Positions 50,674-59,657 of a stretch of 64,000 bases of DNA are shown one piece after another. A program made the position numbers and the translations under genes. The notes under the pieces are model-generated. The model had not been told where the DNA came from. It saw nothing but the letters and a program-made list of their open reading frames with translations, and searched no databases. Each line of letters begins with the position of its first letter. Position 1 is the first letter of the stretch. Source of the stretch: Pseudorhodoferax sp032153935 (GTDB lineage Bacteria; Pseudomonadota; Gammaproteobacteria; Burkholderiales; Burkholderiaceae_C); assembly GCF_964253035.1 (NCBI RefSeq), contig NZ_CAXUQL020000001.1, positions 1,550,001-1,614,000 of the forward strand, read 5' to 3'.

Positions 50674-52044
50674 TCAATCGTCGCGGCCGAGCCAGGCGCC
50701 GTCCTGCGCCAGTTGGGCCTGCAGTGCCGGCACGTCGATGGCGCGCAGGTCCTGCACCTGCTGCAGCGCCTGTGCGGCCGCGGTGCCGGCCGCCTGCCCC
50801 ATCACGAAGCAGGCCCCGGACACGCGCGCGGCCGACTGGCCCAGATGCGTCATCGAGGCGCAGCGGCCGGCGACCAGCACATTGTCCAATGTGCGCGGCA
50901 GCAGCATGCGGTAAGGCAGGTGGTTGTAGCCGCGTGCGCGCGGGATGTCCTGCCACTGGAAGGCGATGTTTCCGGCCACGTGCTCCTCGAGCATCCAGCC
51001 GTTGACGCCGACGGTGTCCGCGAAGCTCGCGCAGTCCAGCACGTCACGTTCGGTCAGCTGGTAGTCGCCGAGCACGCGGCGCGTCTCGCGCACGCCGACC
51101 TGCGGCGCGATCTCCAGCAGGTAGGCGTTCTCGAAGCCCGGCGCATAGGCGCGCAGGAAACGGAAGAAGTTGAGGATCTGGCGCCGGCCCTCGATCTCGG
51201 CGGCGCTGAGTTCCAGCGCATTGGTGCCGTCCACCGGGCCGCCCTCGGCGTTGGCCAGCTGGGTCACGTTGGCGCGCCATTCGGCCGGGTTCTTCTGCGG
51301 CCGGATGATGGGCGTCTTGCGGGCGAAGGTGTAGCCGTCTCGCTCGGCCTGTTCCATGAGGCCGTCGAAGCGGTTCCAGATGTCGCCCGCACGCTGGGGG
51401 TCCACGCCGTTCACGCGGAACATGGTGGACGGGTACATCATGTCCTCGCCCTGGCCATCGGCGTCGCGGCCCTTCTCGAACGGGGCGCCGGCCCAGGTCG
51501 CCAGGTCGCCATCGCCCGAGCAGTCGATGAAGACCCGGCCCAGCACGGCCTGGCGGCCCGACTTGGTCTCCAGCAGCAGGGCCGCCACGCGGCCCGGTCC
51601 CGCCATCTGCACGCCCACGGCCTGGGCATGGAACAGCACCTGCGCGCCGCTGCCCACCACCACGTCGTCGGCGGCGAGCTTGAAGGCCGCGTTGTCGTAG
51701 GCCTGCGCGGCGATCTTGCCGCCGAACAGCAGATGGGGCTCACGCAGGCCGCCCAGCGTGTCCATGCGTTGCAACAGATCGTCGGCGATGCCGTGCACGA
51801 CCTGGCGCACCTCGCCGTGCACGTTGGCGTGCAGGCCGCAGAAGTTGGTCACGCCGGCCGCCGTGCCCATGCCGCCCAGGAAGCCGTAGCCCTCCACGAG
51901 CAGCGTGCTGCGGCCCTGGCGCGCGCTGGCCGCGGCCGCGGCAATGCCGGCCGGCCCGCCGCCGAGCACCACCACGTCATAGGCACCGAAAACGGGGGTC
52001 TGGCGGCTCGGTTCGGTGATCGGTTCGAATGTGGTTGGCTGCAT
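50674..52044 (-). CDS. FAD-dependent oxidoreductase (FAD_oxidored, PF12831)
   Basis: A 456-residue flavoprotein. The N-terminal dinucleotide motif is VVVLGGGPAGIAAAAASAR (about 24-42), followed by LVEGYGFLGGMGTAAGV and a late VLVAGRCASMTHLGQSAARV segment that closes the FAD fold. Proteins of PF12831 often oxidise small hydroxy acids or act in unassigned catabolic operons. ATG 52044 is preferred (GGAG 9 nt upstream); MERPAM at 52059 is possible. It is first in the operon with a Bug gene, and the palindrome at 52125-52141 lies in its promoter. Confidence 0.88.
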   Translation of the reverse strand: MQPTTFEPITEPSRQTPVFGAYDVVVLGGGPAGIAAAAASARQGRSTLLVEGYGFLGGMGTAAGVTNFCGLHANVHGEVRQVVHGIADDLLQRMDTLGGLREPHLLFGGKIAAQAYDNAAFKLAADDVVVGSGAQVLFHAQAVGVQMAGPGRVAALLLETKSGRQAVLGRVFIDCSGDGDLATWAGAPFEKGRDADGQGEDMMYPSTMFRVNGVDPQRAGDIWNRFDGLMEQAERDGYTFARKTPIIRPQKNPAEWRANVTQLANAEGGPVDGTNALELSAAEIEGRRQILNFFRFLRAYAPGFENAYLLEIAPQVGVRETRRVLGDYQLTERDVLDCASFADTVGVNGWMLEEHVAGNIAFQWQDIPRARGYNHLPYRMLLPRTLDNVLVAGRCASMTHLGQSAARVSGACFVMGQAAGTAAAQALQQVQDLRAIDVPALQAQLAQDGAWLGRDD

Positions 52045-52124
52045 CGCAGGGCGCTCCATGGAAAGTGGGGCGCATCTTAGTGATGCAGAAAATCAAAAAC
52101 AATCGGCCGCGGCGCGACTAGAAA

Positions 52125-52141
52125 ATTCGCGATTCGCGAAT
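52125..52141. promoter_or_regulatory. Perfect 17-bp palindrome ATTCGCGA-T-TCGCGAAT
   Basis: The perfect inverted repeat has 8-bp arms and one central base. It lies 81 bp upstream of the FAD oxidoreductase start and 60 bp upstream of the DUF4143 ATPase start in an AT-rich divergent region. It is a good operator candidate, possibly for an unlinked GntR- or LysR-type protein. Confidence 0.6.
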
Positions 52142-52190
52142 AGTAGGAGGCTGTGGTCATTTCTATCATTTAAAATCTAACGCCTGTCGT

Positions 52191-52196
52191 TATAAT
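52191..52196 (+). promoter_or_regulatory. -10 element TATAAT abutting the ATPase start
   Basis: A perfect TATAAT ends 4 nt before the ATG at 52201. Transcription would begin at about 52202-52204, on or near the start codons ATGATG, which suggests a leaderless transcript. No good -35 hexamer (ATTTAA at 17 bp spacing) or Shine-Dalgarno sequence is visible. A second start at 52204 is available. Confidence 0.5.
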
Positions 52197-52200
52197 TTCA

Positions 52201-53376
52201 ATGATGATCAGCCGATTGACCGATGCGCTGGTGCGCGACCGCCTTGGCGACATGCCGGCCGTGGTGCTGCTGGGCCCGCGCCAGGTGGGCAAGACCACGC
52301 TGGCGCGAGAGATCGCCGCGCAATGGCCGACCGGCGCCGTGTACCTGGACCTGGAGCGGCCGGCGGACCGCCTGCGCCTGGAGGATGCGGACGCCTATCT
52401 GCGGGCACAGCAGGGGCGCCTGGTGGTCATGGACGAGATCCACCGCGTACCGGGCATCTTCGAGGTCTTGCGCGGCATCATCGACGAGCGCCGCCAGGAA
52501 GGTCTGCGCAGCGGGCAGTTCCTGCTGCTGGGCTCCGCCGCGCTGGACCTGATGCGCCAGTCCAGCGAGACGCTTGCGGGCCGAGTCGCCTATGTGGACA
52601 TGGCGCCGGTCGACACCGAGGAGGCGGCGCAGGCTGGCATCGCCGACGCCCAGCTGTGGCTGCGTGGCGGCTTTCCCGACAGCCTGCTGGCCATCGACGA
52701 CCGGCGCAGCCTGGACTGGCGGCGCGACTTCATCCGCAGCTACCTGGAGCGCGACGTGCCCATGTTCGCGCCGCGCATGCCGGCCGAGGCCATCGGACGC
52801 TTGTGGACCATGCTGGCGCACCAGCAGGGTGGCGTGTTGAACCAGGCCCGCATCGCCAGCGCGCTGGGCGTGTCCAACCCCACCATCGACCGCTACATCG
52901 ACCTGCTCGTGGACCTGCGCCTGGTGCTGCGGCTGCGGCCCTGGTCCGGCAATGTCGGCAAGCGGCTGGTCAAGTCGCCCAAGGTCTACGTGCGCGACAG
53001 CGGCGTGCTGCACGCGCTGCTCGAGCTGCAGACCCTGAACGACCTGCTGGGCCACCCCGTCAGCGGCTTGAGCTACGAGGGCCATTGCATCGCGAGCCTG
53101 GTCCAGGCGGCCGGCACGCGGCGCGTGCCGTACTTCTACCGCACGCATGCCGGCGCGGAGATCGACCTGGTACTGGAGCAGGGCGGCCGGCCGGCCATCG
53201 CGATCGAGATCAAACGCTCGACGGCGCCCAGTCTGGACAAGGGCTTCGGCGTGGCCTGCGACGACCTGGGCATCACCGAGCGCTACGTGGTCTACCCCGG
53301 CACCGAACGCTTCCCGCTGCGCCAGGGCGCCACCGCGCTGGGCTTGCACGAGCTGGCGCAGCTGTTGCGCGCCTGA
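52201..53376 (+). CDS. AAA ATPase with DUF4143 domain
   Basis: A 391-residue protein of the AAA_14 plus DUF4143 family. Walker A is GPRQVGKTT (25-33), Walker B VVMDEI (75-80), and the DUF4143 part includes the GVLHALLEL and RTHAGAEIDLVLEQ segments with an endonuclease-like E-I-D pattern. Such single ATPases are patchily distributed in genomes and their function is mostly unknown. It starts at ATGATG just after a -10 box, without a ribosome-binding site. It is the only plus-strand gene between 48.5 and 64 kb, which suggests transfer. Confidence 0.92.
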   Translation: MMISRLTDALVRDRLGDMPAVVLLGPRQVGKTTLAREIAAQWPTGAVYLDLERPADRLRLEDADAYLRAQQGRLVVMDEIHRVPGIFEVLRGIIDERRQEGLRSGQFLLLGSAALDLMRQSSETLAGRVAYVDMAPVDTEEAAQAGIADAQLWLRGGFPDSLLAIDDRRSLDWRRDFIRSYLERDVPMFAPRMPAEAIGRLWTMLAHQQGGVLNQARIASALGVSNPTIDRYIDLLVDLRLVLRLRPWSGNVGKRLVKSPKVYVRDSGVLHALLELQTLNDLLGHPVSGLSYEGHCIASLVQAAGTRRVPYFYRTHAGAEIDLVLEQGGRPAIAIEIKRSTAPSLDKGFGVACDDLGITERYVVYPGTERFPLRQGATALGLHELAQLLRA

Positions 53377-53397
53377 GCGGCGCGCGCTCCTGGCCTG

Positions 53398-55086
53398 TCA
53401 GGGCGCCGACACCGCGCAGCGGTAGCTGCCCGCGCTCAGCGTGTCGCCCGCCACGTACTGCGGGTAGTTCGGGTAGCGGCACAGCGGCCGTGTGGCCAGC
53501 GTGGCGTAGGGCGCCGTGGTCGCCTTGCGCACCTGCACCAGCGCATCGGCTGGCGCCTGGCCTGCGCTGGCCCACTGGTCCAGCGTGTTCAGCATGTCGT
53601 GGTTGGTCGCCACCTCCACGCCGGTCGTCAGGCTGGCGGCCGTGCCGCTGTGGTTGGAGGCGGGCGAGACGTACAGGCGCATGGCGCGGTCCACCTCGGT
53701 CTGGCCCAGCTTGGCCACCACGCTTTGGTAGTACTGGATGCCGGCCTGCGCGCTCTGCGCCATGTCGCCCGCGTTCTCGCGCACGATGAGCTTGCCGCCG
53801 CGCTGGAAGAAGGCCGACAGATCGGGGTTGGTCGAGTCCATCAATGCGGAGACGGCCTGGATGCGGCCCGCGAAGTCGGCCGCGCTGTAGTTGCGCACGT
53901 CGAAGTTCGCATCGCGCGCGATCACGTAGCGCGCATAGCTGCTGCCGTAGTTCACGCCGCGCGCGTCGCTGGCCAGCGGCGTGGGCACGGACGGCACCTG
54001 GCCCGTGCTGACCCAGCGCGCGATGCCTTCTCCGCCCAGCTGGACCTCGCCGCCGAACAACCGTCCCGGGTAGGTCGTGAGGCCGTTGGCCAGCGCGAAC
54101 GGCAGCTGGACCGGGCCGTAGGCGGCCTTCAAGGTGGCCAGCTGAGGATCGGACAGGCAACTGTCGCCGGTGTCGGCGCCGGCCGCGCAGCGCAGGCTGT
54201 CCAGGCTGAAGCGGGCGGGACAGGCCAGGTAGTTATTGACCACGCCGTCGGCCAGGCCGTCGAGCGCGTCGCAGGCGGTGTTGACGGCGTCGGCCACCAG
54301 GCGAACCTTGGCCGTGCTCAGCGTGCCGCCCGCGAACTGCGGCTGCGTGAACGCGAGGAAGCCGTTGAACAGCCCGGTCCAGTGGATCACGGGCACCGCC
54401 GAGACGATGCCGTCGAAGTCGGCCGGGTAGCGCTGCGCTATCGTGAGGCCCTCGCGCCCACCCTCCGAGCCGCCGTAGAAGTACTGCCTGGCCGGCGCGC
54501 GCAGGTAGTAGCTGCGCAGCAGCACATGGGCCACGTCCTTGACCTTCTTGTAGGACGCGTGGGCGAAGTTCTCGAACATCTCGTCGTTGAGCGCGAACTT
54601 GCCGGGATCGGTGGCGTTGTAAGCCGTGGCGTCGTGGCCCGAGTCGGTGCTGAAGGTGGCGTAGCCCGTGGCCAGCGGCAGCGGCTGGCCCGGCGCGGCA
54701 TCGCGCAGCGCGGCCGTGGCATTGATCAGCGAGCCGTTGAAGCCGCCGCCGCCCACCATCAGCGCCTTCTCGTTCCAGCTGGTCGGCAGGTTGATCTGGA
54801 AGCGGATGGCGTCGGCGCCGGCCGTGCGCGCCGCGATGCTGCCCAACAGCTGGCAGAACTCTGGCAGGTCGCCAGCAGCCGCGACCAGCGTGGCCTGCGC
54901 CACGGTGGCCGTGCCGCTGGGCAGGCCGATGGCGTTGGCCTCCACGGTCTTGCCGGCCAGGGTGGGGCAGGCCTGCTGCAGGGCAGCGCGGTCGGGCACG
55001 GGCGGCTGGTCGTCGCCGCCGCAGGCGCCCAGCAGCGCGACGGTGGCCAGCGCAGCGCCGGCCAGGGGTGGAATCGAACGGTTCAT
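53398..55086 (-). CDS. Tannase/feruloyl esterase family lipoprotein
   Basis: A 562-residue protein with a lipoprotein signal (MNRSIPPLAGAALATVALLG, then the ACGG lipobox). The nucleophile motif is YGGSEGGREG at about residue 205. The calcium-type CDALDGLADGVVNNYLAC cysteine-flanked segment and a late SPASNHSG His region agree with the tannase family PF07519. These enzymes hydrolyse ester bonds of galloyl or hydroxycinnamoyl esters, releasing aromatic acids. It is probably anchored in the outer membrane and could feed aromatic acids to the downstream importer genes. It sits 28 bp downstream of the livF-like gene. Confidence 0.88.
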   Translation of the reverse strand: MNRSIPPLAGAALATVALLGACGGDDQPPVPDRAALQQACPTLAGKTVEANAIGLPSGTATVAQATLVAAAGDLPEFCQLLGSIAARTAGADAIRFQINLPTSWNEKALMVGGGGFNGSLINATAALRDAAPGQPLPLATGYATFSTDSGHDATAYNATDPGKFALNDEMFENFAHASYKKVKDVAHVLLRSYYLRAPARQYFYGGSEGGREGLTIAQRYPADFDGIVSAVPVIHWTGLFNGFLAFTQPQFAGGTLSTAKVRLVADAVNTACDALDGLADGVVNNYLACPARFSLDSLRCAAGADTGDSCLSDPQLATLKAAYGPVQLPFALANGLTTYPGRLFGGEVQLGGEGIARWVSTGQVPSVPTPLASDARGVNYGSSYARYVIARDANFDVRNYSAADFAGRIQAVSALMDSTNPDLSAFFQRGGKLIVRENAGDMAQSAQAGIQYYQSVVAKLGQTEVDRAMRLYVSPASNHSGTAASLTTGVEVATNHDMLNTLDQWASAGQAPADALVQVRKATTAPYATLATRPLCRYPNYPQYVAGDTLSAGSYRCAVSAP

Positions 55087-55114
55087 GGTGTCTCCCTTGT
55101 TGTGAAATGAATGC

Positions 55115-55816
55115 CTACACGCCGAGCCGCTCGCCCAGCGCCTGCGGATCGCCCAGCAGCGCGCTGGAGGCGCCCTGCAGCACGATCTGTCCCTTCTCCA
55201 TGACCAGCGCGCGGTCCGTGTGCGCGAGCACCTTGCGCCAGTCGCGGTCGACGATCAGTGTGGCGATGCCGGTCGTGCGGATGCCGGCGATCACGCGCCA
55301 GATCTCGGCCACGATCAGCGGCGCCAGGCCCTCGGTGGCCTCGTCGAGGATCAACAGGCGCGGGTTGGTCATCAGCGCGCGGCCGATGGACAGCATCTGC
55401 TGCTCGCCGCCCGAGAGCTGGTTGCCGCCGTTGTTCAAGCGTTCCGCCAGGCGCGGGAATGTCTCCAGCACGCGCTCGTAGGTCCATGCGCGCTTGCCAT
55501 CGATGCCGGCACGCGCCGCCATGACCAGGTTCTCGCGCACCGACAGGTTGGGAAAGATGCCGCGGCCCTCGGGCACGTAGCCGATGCCCAGCCGCGCCAT
55601 CCTCTCGGGCGGCAGTCCGGCCACGTCGCGGCCATCGCACTGCACGCGACCCTGGGCCGGGCGCACATAGCCCATCAGCGTGCGGATCAGCGTGGTCTTG
55701 CCCATGCCGTTGCGGCCCAGCAGGCCGACCGCCGTGGCGGCCGGGATCTCGGCCGAGACGCCGTGCAGGATGTGGCTGTCGCCGTAGTAGGTGTGCAACC
55801 CGTCGATCTGGATCAT
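55115..55816 (-). CDS. livF: Branched-chain-type ABC transporter ATPase LivF
   Basis: A 233-residue ATPase with Walker A GRNGMGKTT, signature LSGGEQQML and Walker B LLILDEATEGL; the LivF-specific VPEGRGIFPNLSVRENL region is present. It energises import of the solute bound by the LivK-like protein. The ATG overlaps the livG-like stop (ATGA). It is the last gene of the importer set. With benzoate-CoA ligase and BoxD upstream, the substrate is probably an aromatic acid rather than an amino acid. Confidence 0.94.
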   Translation of the reverse strand: MIQIDGLHTYYGDSHILHGVSAEIPAATAVGLLGRNGMGKTTLIRTLMGYVRPAQGRVQCDGRDVAGLPPERMARLGIGYVPEGRGIFPNLSVRENLVMAARAGIDGKRAWTYERVLETFPRLAERLNNGGNQLSGGEQQMLSIGRALMTNPRLLILDEATEGLAPLIVAEIWRVIAGIRTTGIATLIVDRDWRKVLAHTDRALVMEKGQIVLQGASSALLGDPQALGERLGV

Positions 55817-56565
55817 GCGTGTTCCTCCTCGCCCAGGTAGGCGCTGCGCACCTGCGGGTCGTTGCGGATCGCGCCGGGGTCGCCGCTCGCGATCACGGCG
55901 CCGTTGACCATCACGGTGATGCGCTCGGCGATGCGGAACACGGCATCCATGTCGTGCTCGACGAGCAGGATGGCGTGAAGAGGCTTCAGGCGCTCGAGCA
56001 GGCCCAGCATGCGTTCGGTCTCCTCGGCGCCCATGCCGGCCAGCGGCTCGTCGAGCAGCAGCACGCGCGGTCGGGTGGCCAGGCACATGGCGACCTCCAA
56101 CTGGCGCTTGGCACCGTGGCTCAGCGCCCCCGCGGTGCGCGTGGCCAGGGCCGTGAGACCGGTGGCTTCGAGTGCCGCATCGGCCGCGCCACCGCTCGTG
56201 GCGCAGGCGCGCGCGGACTGCCAGATCGCCCAGGGCCGCGGCGTGGCGGCCTGCGCGGCCAGGCGGCAGTTCTCGTGTACGGAAAACTCCGGGAAGATGG
56301 TCGTGCGCTGGTAGCTGCGGCCCACGCCGGCCAGCGCGCGGCGCGCCTGCGGCTGGGCCGTGATGTCGGCACCGTCCAGCAGGATGCGCCCTTCGGACGC
56401 AGCGATCTCGCCCGACAGCATGTTGATCAGCGTGGACTTGCCCGCACCGTTGGTGCCGATCACCGCATGGACCTCGCCCACGCGCAGCGCCAGCGAGACC
56501 TTGTTGACGGCGACCAGCCCGCCGAAGCGGCGCGTGAGCCCCTCGACCTGCATCAGCGCGTTCAT
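55813..56565 (-). CDS. livG: Branched-chain-type ABC transporter ATPase LivG
   Basis: A 250-residue ATPase with Walker A GTNGAGKST, a signature-like LSHGAKRQLEVA and Walker B VLLLDEPLAGMG, followed by the LivG/BCA_ABC_TP_C end (GDPGAIRNDPQVRSAYLGE). The signature reads LSHGA in place of the usual LSxGQ, as in many LivG proteins. The start overlaps the livM-like stop, and its stop overlaps the livF-like start. It pairs with LivF to drive transport. Confidence 0.93.
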   Translation of the reverse strand: MNALMQVEGLTRRFGGLVAVNKVSLALRVGEVHAVIGTNGAGKSTLINMLSGEIAASEGRILLDGADITAQPQARRALAGVGRSYQRTTIFPEFSVHENCRLAAQAATPRPWAIWQSARACATSGGAADAALEATGLTALATRTAGALSHGAKRQLEVAMCLATRPRVLLLDEPLAGMGAEETERMLGLLERLKPLHAILLVEHDMDAVFRIAERITVMVNGAVIASGDPGAIRNDPQVRSAYLGEEEHA

Positions 56566-57551
56566 GGTTTGGCCCTCCGCTGTGCGAGGCCGATCAGTCC
56601 CTTGGGCAACAGCGCGACGAAGCCGATGATGGCCAGGCCCAGCGTCAGCTGCCAGTGGTCGGCCAGCGGACCGATCAGCGCGTGCGTGCCCAGCAACTCC
56701 TTGAGCAGCGTGAACGCCACGGCGCCCAGCACCGCGCCGCGCAGGTGGCCGATGCCGCCCAGGATCACCATGAGCAGCACCTCGCCCGAGATGTGCCAGG
56801 ACAGCATCTCGGGGTTGACCACGCCGTCGCGCGCCGCCACGAGGAAGCCCGCCAGACCCGCCAGCGCGCCGGCCAGCACGAAGGCCGCGAGCTTGTAGCC
56901 GTAGGTCGGGAAGCCGGCCGCGCGCATGCGCTGCTCGTTCACGCGGATGCCGGCCAGCGCCGCGCCGAAGCGCGAGCGGCGCACCACCGCGAGCAGCCCG
57001 TAGGTGAACACCAGCGCGGCCAGCACCACGTAGAACAGCACGGTGCGGTTCTCCATGTCCAGCGCGCCCGCGGCTGGGCGCACGTAGAGGTAGATGCCGT
57101 CGCTGCCGCCGCCGACCGGCGTGTCGTGGAACACGAAGTAGGCCATCTGCGCGAAGGCCAGCGTGACCATGATGAAGTACACCCCGCGCGTGCGCAGCGA
57201 GAGCGCGCCGACCGCCAGCGCGTACAGCGCCGCGCCGCCCATGGACAGGCCCAGCAGCCAGAACAGGTTGCCGCCGCCGTCGCCCGAGCCCAGCACGGTG
57301 ATGTAGGCGCCGATGCCGTAGTAGGCCGCATGGCCCAGGCTGACCAGGCCGGTCATGCCGACCAGCAGCTGCAGGCTCAGCGCGAAGATGGACAGCACCA
57401 TGACCTTGACCAGCAGGTCGGCCAGGTAGCCGCCCAGCAGCGGGCCGGCGATGCCCAGCGCGACGGCCACGGCAATCGGCAGCCACAGGCCTTCGGCACT
57501 GCGCGGGGGAGAGACGGGAGTGGTGGGCATGGCGAGTGTGGTCGTGTTCAT
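56562..57551 (-). CDS. livM: Branched-chain-type ABC transporter permease LivM
   Basis: A 329-residue inner-membrane permease with about ten hydrophobic segments. LVGMTGLVSLGHAAYYGIGAY and VNEQRMRAAGFPTYGYKLAAF are typical of LivM, with the EAA-like region VILGGIGHLRGAVLGA near the end. ATG 57551 overlaps the livH-like stop (ATGA), and its own stop overlaps the livG-like start. It forms the translocation channel with LivH. Confidence 0.94.
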   Translation of the reverse strand: MNTTTLAMPTTPVSPPRSAEGLWLPIAVAVALGIAGPLLGGYLADLLVKVMVLSIFALSLQLLVGMTGLVSLGHAAYYGIGAYITVLGSGDGGGNLFWLLGLSMGGAALYALAVGALSLRTRGVYFIMVTLAFAQMAYFVFHDTPVGGGSDGIYLYVRPAAGALDMENRTVLFYVVLAALVFTYGLLAVVRRSRFGAALAGIRVNEQRMRAAGFPTYGYKLAAFVLAGALAGLAGFLVAARDGVVNPEMLSWHISGEVLLMVILGGIGHLRGAVLGAVAFTLLKELLGTHALIGPLADHWQLTLGLAIIGFVALLPKGLIGLAQRRAKP

Positions 57552-58429
57552 GCGCGCCGCCCCATCAGCCCTTCGGGCCGCCAGACCAGCACGATGGCCA
57601 TCAGCACGTAGATGCCGATGCCCGCGAGTTCGGCGAAGAAGACCTTGCCGAAGGTGTCGACGACGCCGACCAGCAGCGAGGCCACGAGCGCGCCCGTGAT
57701 CGAGCCGATGCCGCCGATCACCACCACCACGAAGCAGATGATCAGCACGCTGGCGCCCATGTTGGGATAGACCGAGGCCATGGGCGCGGCGATCATGCCG
57801 GCCAGCGCCGCCAGCGCCACGCCGGCCGCGAACACCGTGCGGTACAGCCGCCGGATGTCGATGCCCAGGCCGCGCACCATGTCGCGGTCGCTCGCGCCGG
57901 CACGCACCATCATGCCCAGCCGCGTGCGGTTGACCACGGCGTACAGCGCAAGCGCCAGCACGATGCAGGCGCCCGAGGCGAACAGCCGGTACCAGGGGTA
58001 CTGCATGATCCCGCCCAGGCTGAAGCTGCCGGCCAGCCAGTCGGGCACGGGCACGCCATGCACGTCGTTGCCCACCAGCATGGCGCGCAGTTCCTCGAAC
58101 ACGAGGATCAGGCCGTAGGTCATCAGCACCTGCTGCAGGTGCTCGCGCTGGTACAGGTAGCTGAAGAACACCCACTCCAGCAGGTAGCCGAAGACGGCCG
58201 CCAGCACCATGCCGGCCAGCAGCATCCAGAGGAAGTTGTTGCCGAACAGCGGCGACAGCGCGAAGGCCATGTAGGCGCCCAGCATGTAGAAGCTGCCGTG
58301 CGCCAGGTTGATCACGCCCATGATCCCGAAGATCAGCGTGAGCCCCGAGGCCAGCAGGAACAGCAGCAGCCCGTATTGCACGGCGTTCAGGCACTGCACG
58401 AGAAAGGTGGCAAGGTCCACGGCGGTCAC
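57548..58429 (-). CDS. livH: Branched-chain-type ABC transporter permease LivH
   Basis: A 293-residue permease with the LivH pattern LLASGLTLIFGIMGVINLAHGSFYMLGAY and the later VVVVIGGIGSITGALVAS loop. The start is uncertain: GTG 58429 is used, but a second GTG at 58420 gives a product three residues shorter and neither has a clear ribosome site. It follows the binding-protein gene by 55 bp. It makes the second channel subunit with LivM. Confidence 0.92.
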   Translation of the reverse strand: MTAVDLATFLVQCLNAVQYGLLLFLLASGLTLIFGIMGVINLAHGSFYMLGAYMAFALSPLFGNNFLWMLLAGMVLAAVFGYLLEWVFFSYLYQREHLQQVLMTYGLILVFEELRAMLVGNDVHGVPVPDWLAGSFSLGGIMQYPWYRLFASGACIVLALALYAVVNRTRLGMMVRAGASDRDMVRGLGIDIRRLYRTVFAAGVALAALAGMIAAPMASVYPNMGASVLIICFVVVVIGGIGSITGALVASLLVGVVDTFGKVFFAELAGIGIYVLMAIVLVWRPEGLMGRRA

Positions 58430-58484
58430 CCCCGGCGAGACGAAGACAGGCAGGGCGCGCGCGGCGCCCTGCACGAAGGGCTGC

Positions 58485-59657
58485 TCAGTTCTTGCAGCCG
58501 CGGGCGGGGTCGGAGAGCGCCTTGGACGCGATGCCGACGACCTTGTTCTCCTTGCCGTCGACCTTGCGCAGGTAGATGTCCTGCACCGGGTTGTGCGACT
58601 TGGACATCGTGAACGCGCCGCGCGGGCTGTCGAACTTCGCCTTCTCCACGGCGGCCGCGAACTCGGGCTTCTTCGACACATCGCCCTTCACGGCATCCAG
58701 GCCCACGCGCAGGATCTGCGCCGCGTCGTAGCCCTGCACGCCGTACACGTCGGGCTGCAGCTTGAAGGCCTTGGCATAGGCGGTGCGGAAGGCCTTGTCC
58801 TTCGGCACCGTCAGGTCGTCGGCGTAGTGCAGCGTGGTCAGAATGCCTTGTGCGGCATCGCCCTGGGCCTCCAGCGTGCCGTCGGTCAGGAAGCCCGAGC
58901 CGTACAGCGGCACGGTCTTGTTCAGGCCCGCGGCCGCGTAGTCCTTGACGAACTTCACGGCGCCGCCGCCGGCGAAGAAGGCGAACACCGCATCGGGCTT
59001 GGCCGCAGCGATCTCGGTCAGCAGGGCCTGGAACTCCACGTTGGGGAACGGCAGCGTGAGCTGCTTGCTGACCTTGCCGCCCTCCTTCTCGAAGCCTTCC
59101 TTGAAGGCGTTGGTCATCTCCTCGCCGGCGGCGTACTTCCAGGTGATGGTGATCGCGGTCTTCTTCTTTTCCTGCTTGGCCGCGACAACCCCCATGCCGT
59201 AGGAGGACTGCCAGTTGGAGAACGAGCTGCGGAAGATGTTGGGCGCGCACATCGGGCCGGTCACGGCGTCCGAGCCCGCGTTGGGCACGATCAAGAGCGT
59301 GTTGCTCTCCTTGGCCGCGCGCGCCATGGCCATCGCCACGCCCGAGTGCACGGTGCCCACGATCACGTCGACCTTGTCGCGCTTGATGAGCTTGTTGACG
59401 TTCTCGGTGGCCTTGGCCGGGTCGGACTCGTCGTCCACCTTGAAGTACTCGATCTCGCGGCCCGCGAGCTTGCCGCCCTGTTCGTCCACGTAGAGCTTGA
59501 AGCCGTTCTCGATGGCCACGCCCAGGGCCGTGTAGGTGCCGCTGAAGGGCAGCATCAGGCCGACCTTGAGCTTCTCGCCACTTTGCGCATGGGCGCTGCC
59601 TGCGATGGCGAAGGCGGCCAGCACCAGGGTGGCGCGGCGGGTCAGGTGTGCGGTCAT
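58485..59657 (-). CDS. livK: ABC transporter substrate-binding protein (aromatic acid importer, LivK-like)
   Basis: A 390-residue Peripla_BP_6 protein. Signal peptide MTAHLTRRATLVLAAFAIAGSA is cut near AHAQ|SGEK. Motifs: LKVGLMLPFSGTYTALGVAIENG, NTLLIVPNAGSD, and YGVQGYDAAQILRVGLDAV. Homologues sit in box clusters of Burkholderiales and are thought to bind benzoate-like acids. The start overlaps the hydrolase stop (ATGA). With LivHMGF it forms a complete importer in this operon. The symbol is given for the subunit type only; the ligand is inferred. Confidence 0.9.
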   Translation of the reverse strand: MTAHLTRRATLVLAAFAIAGSAHAQSGEKLKVGLMLPFSGTYTALGVAIENGFKLYVDEQGGKLAGREIEYFKVDDESDPAKATENVNKLIKRDKVDVIVGTVHSGVAMAMARAAKESNTLLIVPNAGSDAVTGPMCAPNIFRSSFSNWQSSYGMGVVAAKQEKKKTAITITWKYAAGEEMTNAFKEGFEKEGGKVSKQLTLPFPNVEFQALLTEIAAAKPDAVFAFFAGGGAVKFVKDYAAAGLNKTVPLYGSGFLTDGTLEAQGDAAQGILTTLHYADDLTVPKDKAFRTAYAKAFKLQPDVYGVQGYDAAQILRVGLDAVKGDVSKKPEFAAAVEKAKFDSPRGAFTMSKSHNPVQDIYLRKVDGKENKVVGIASKALSDPARGCKN

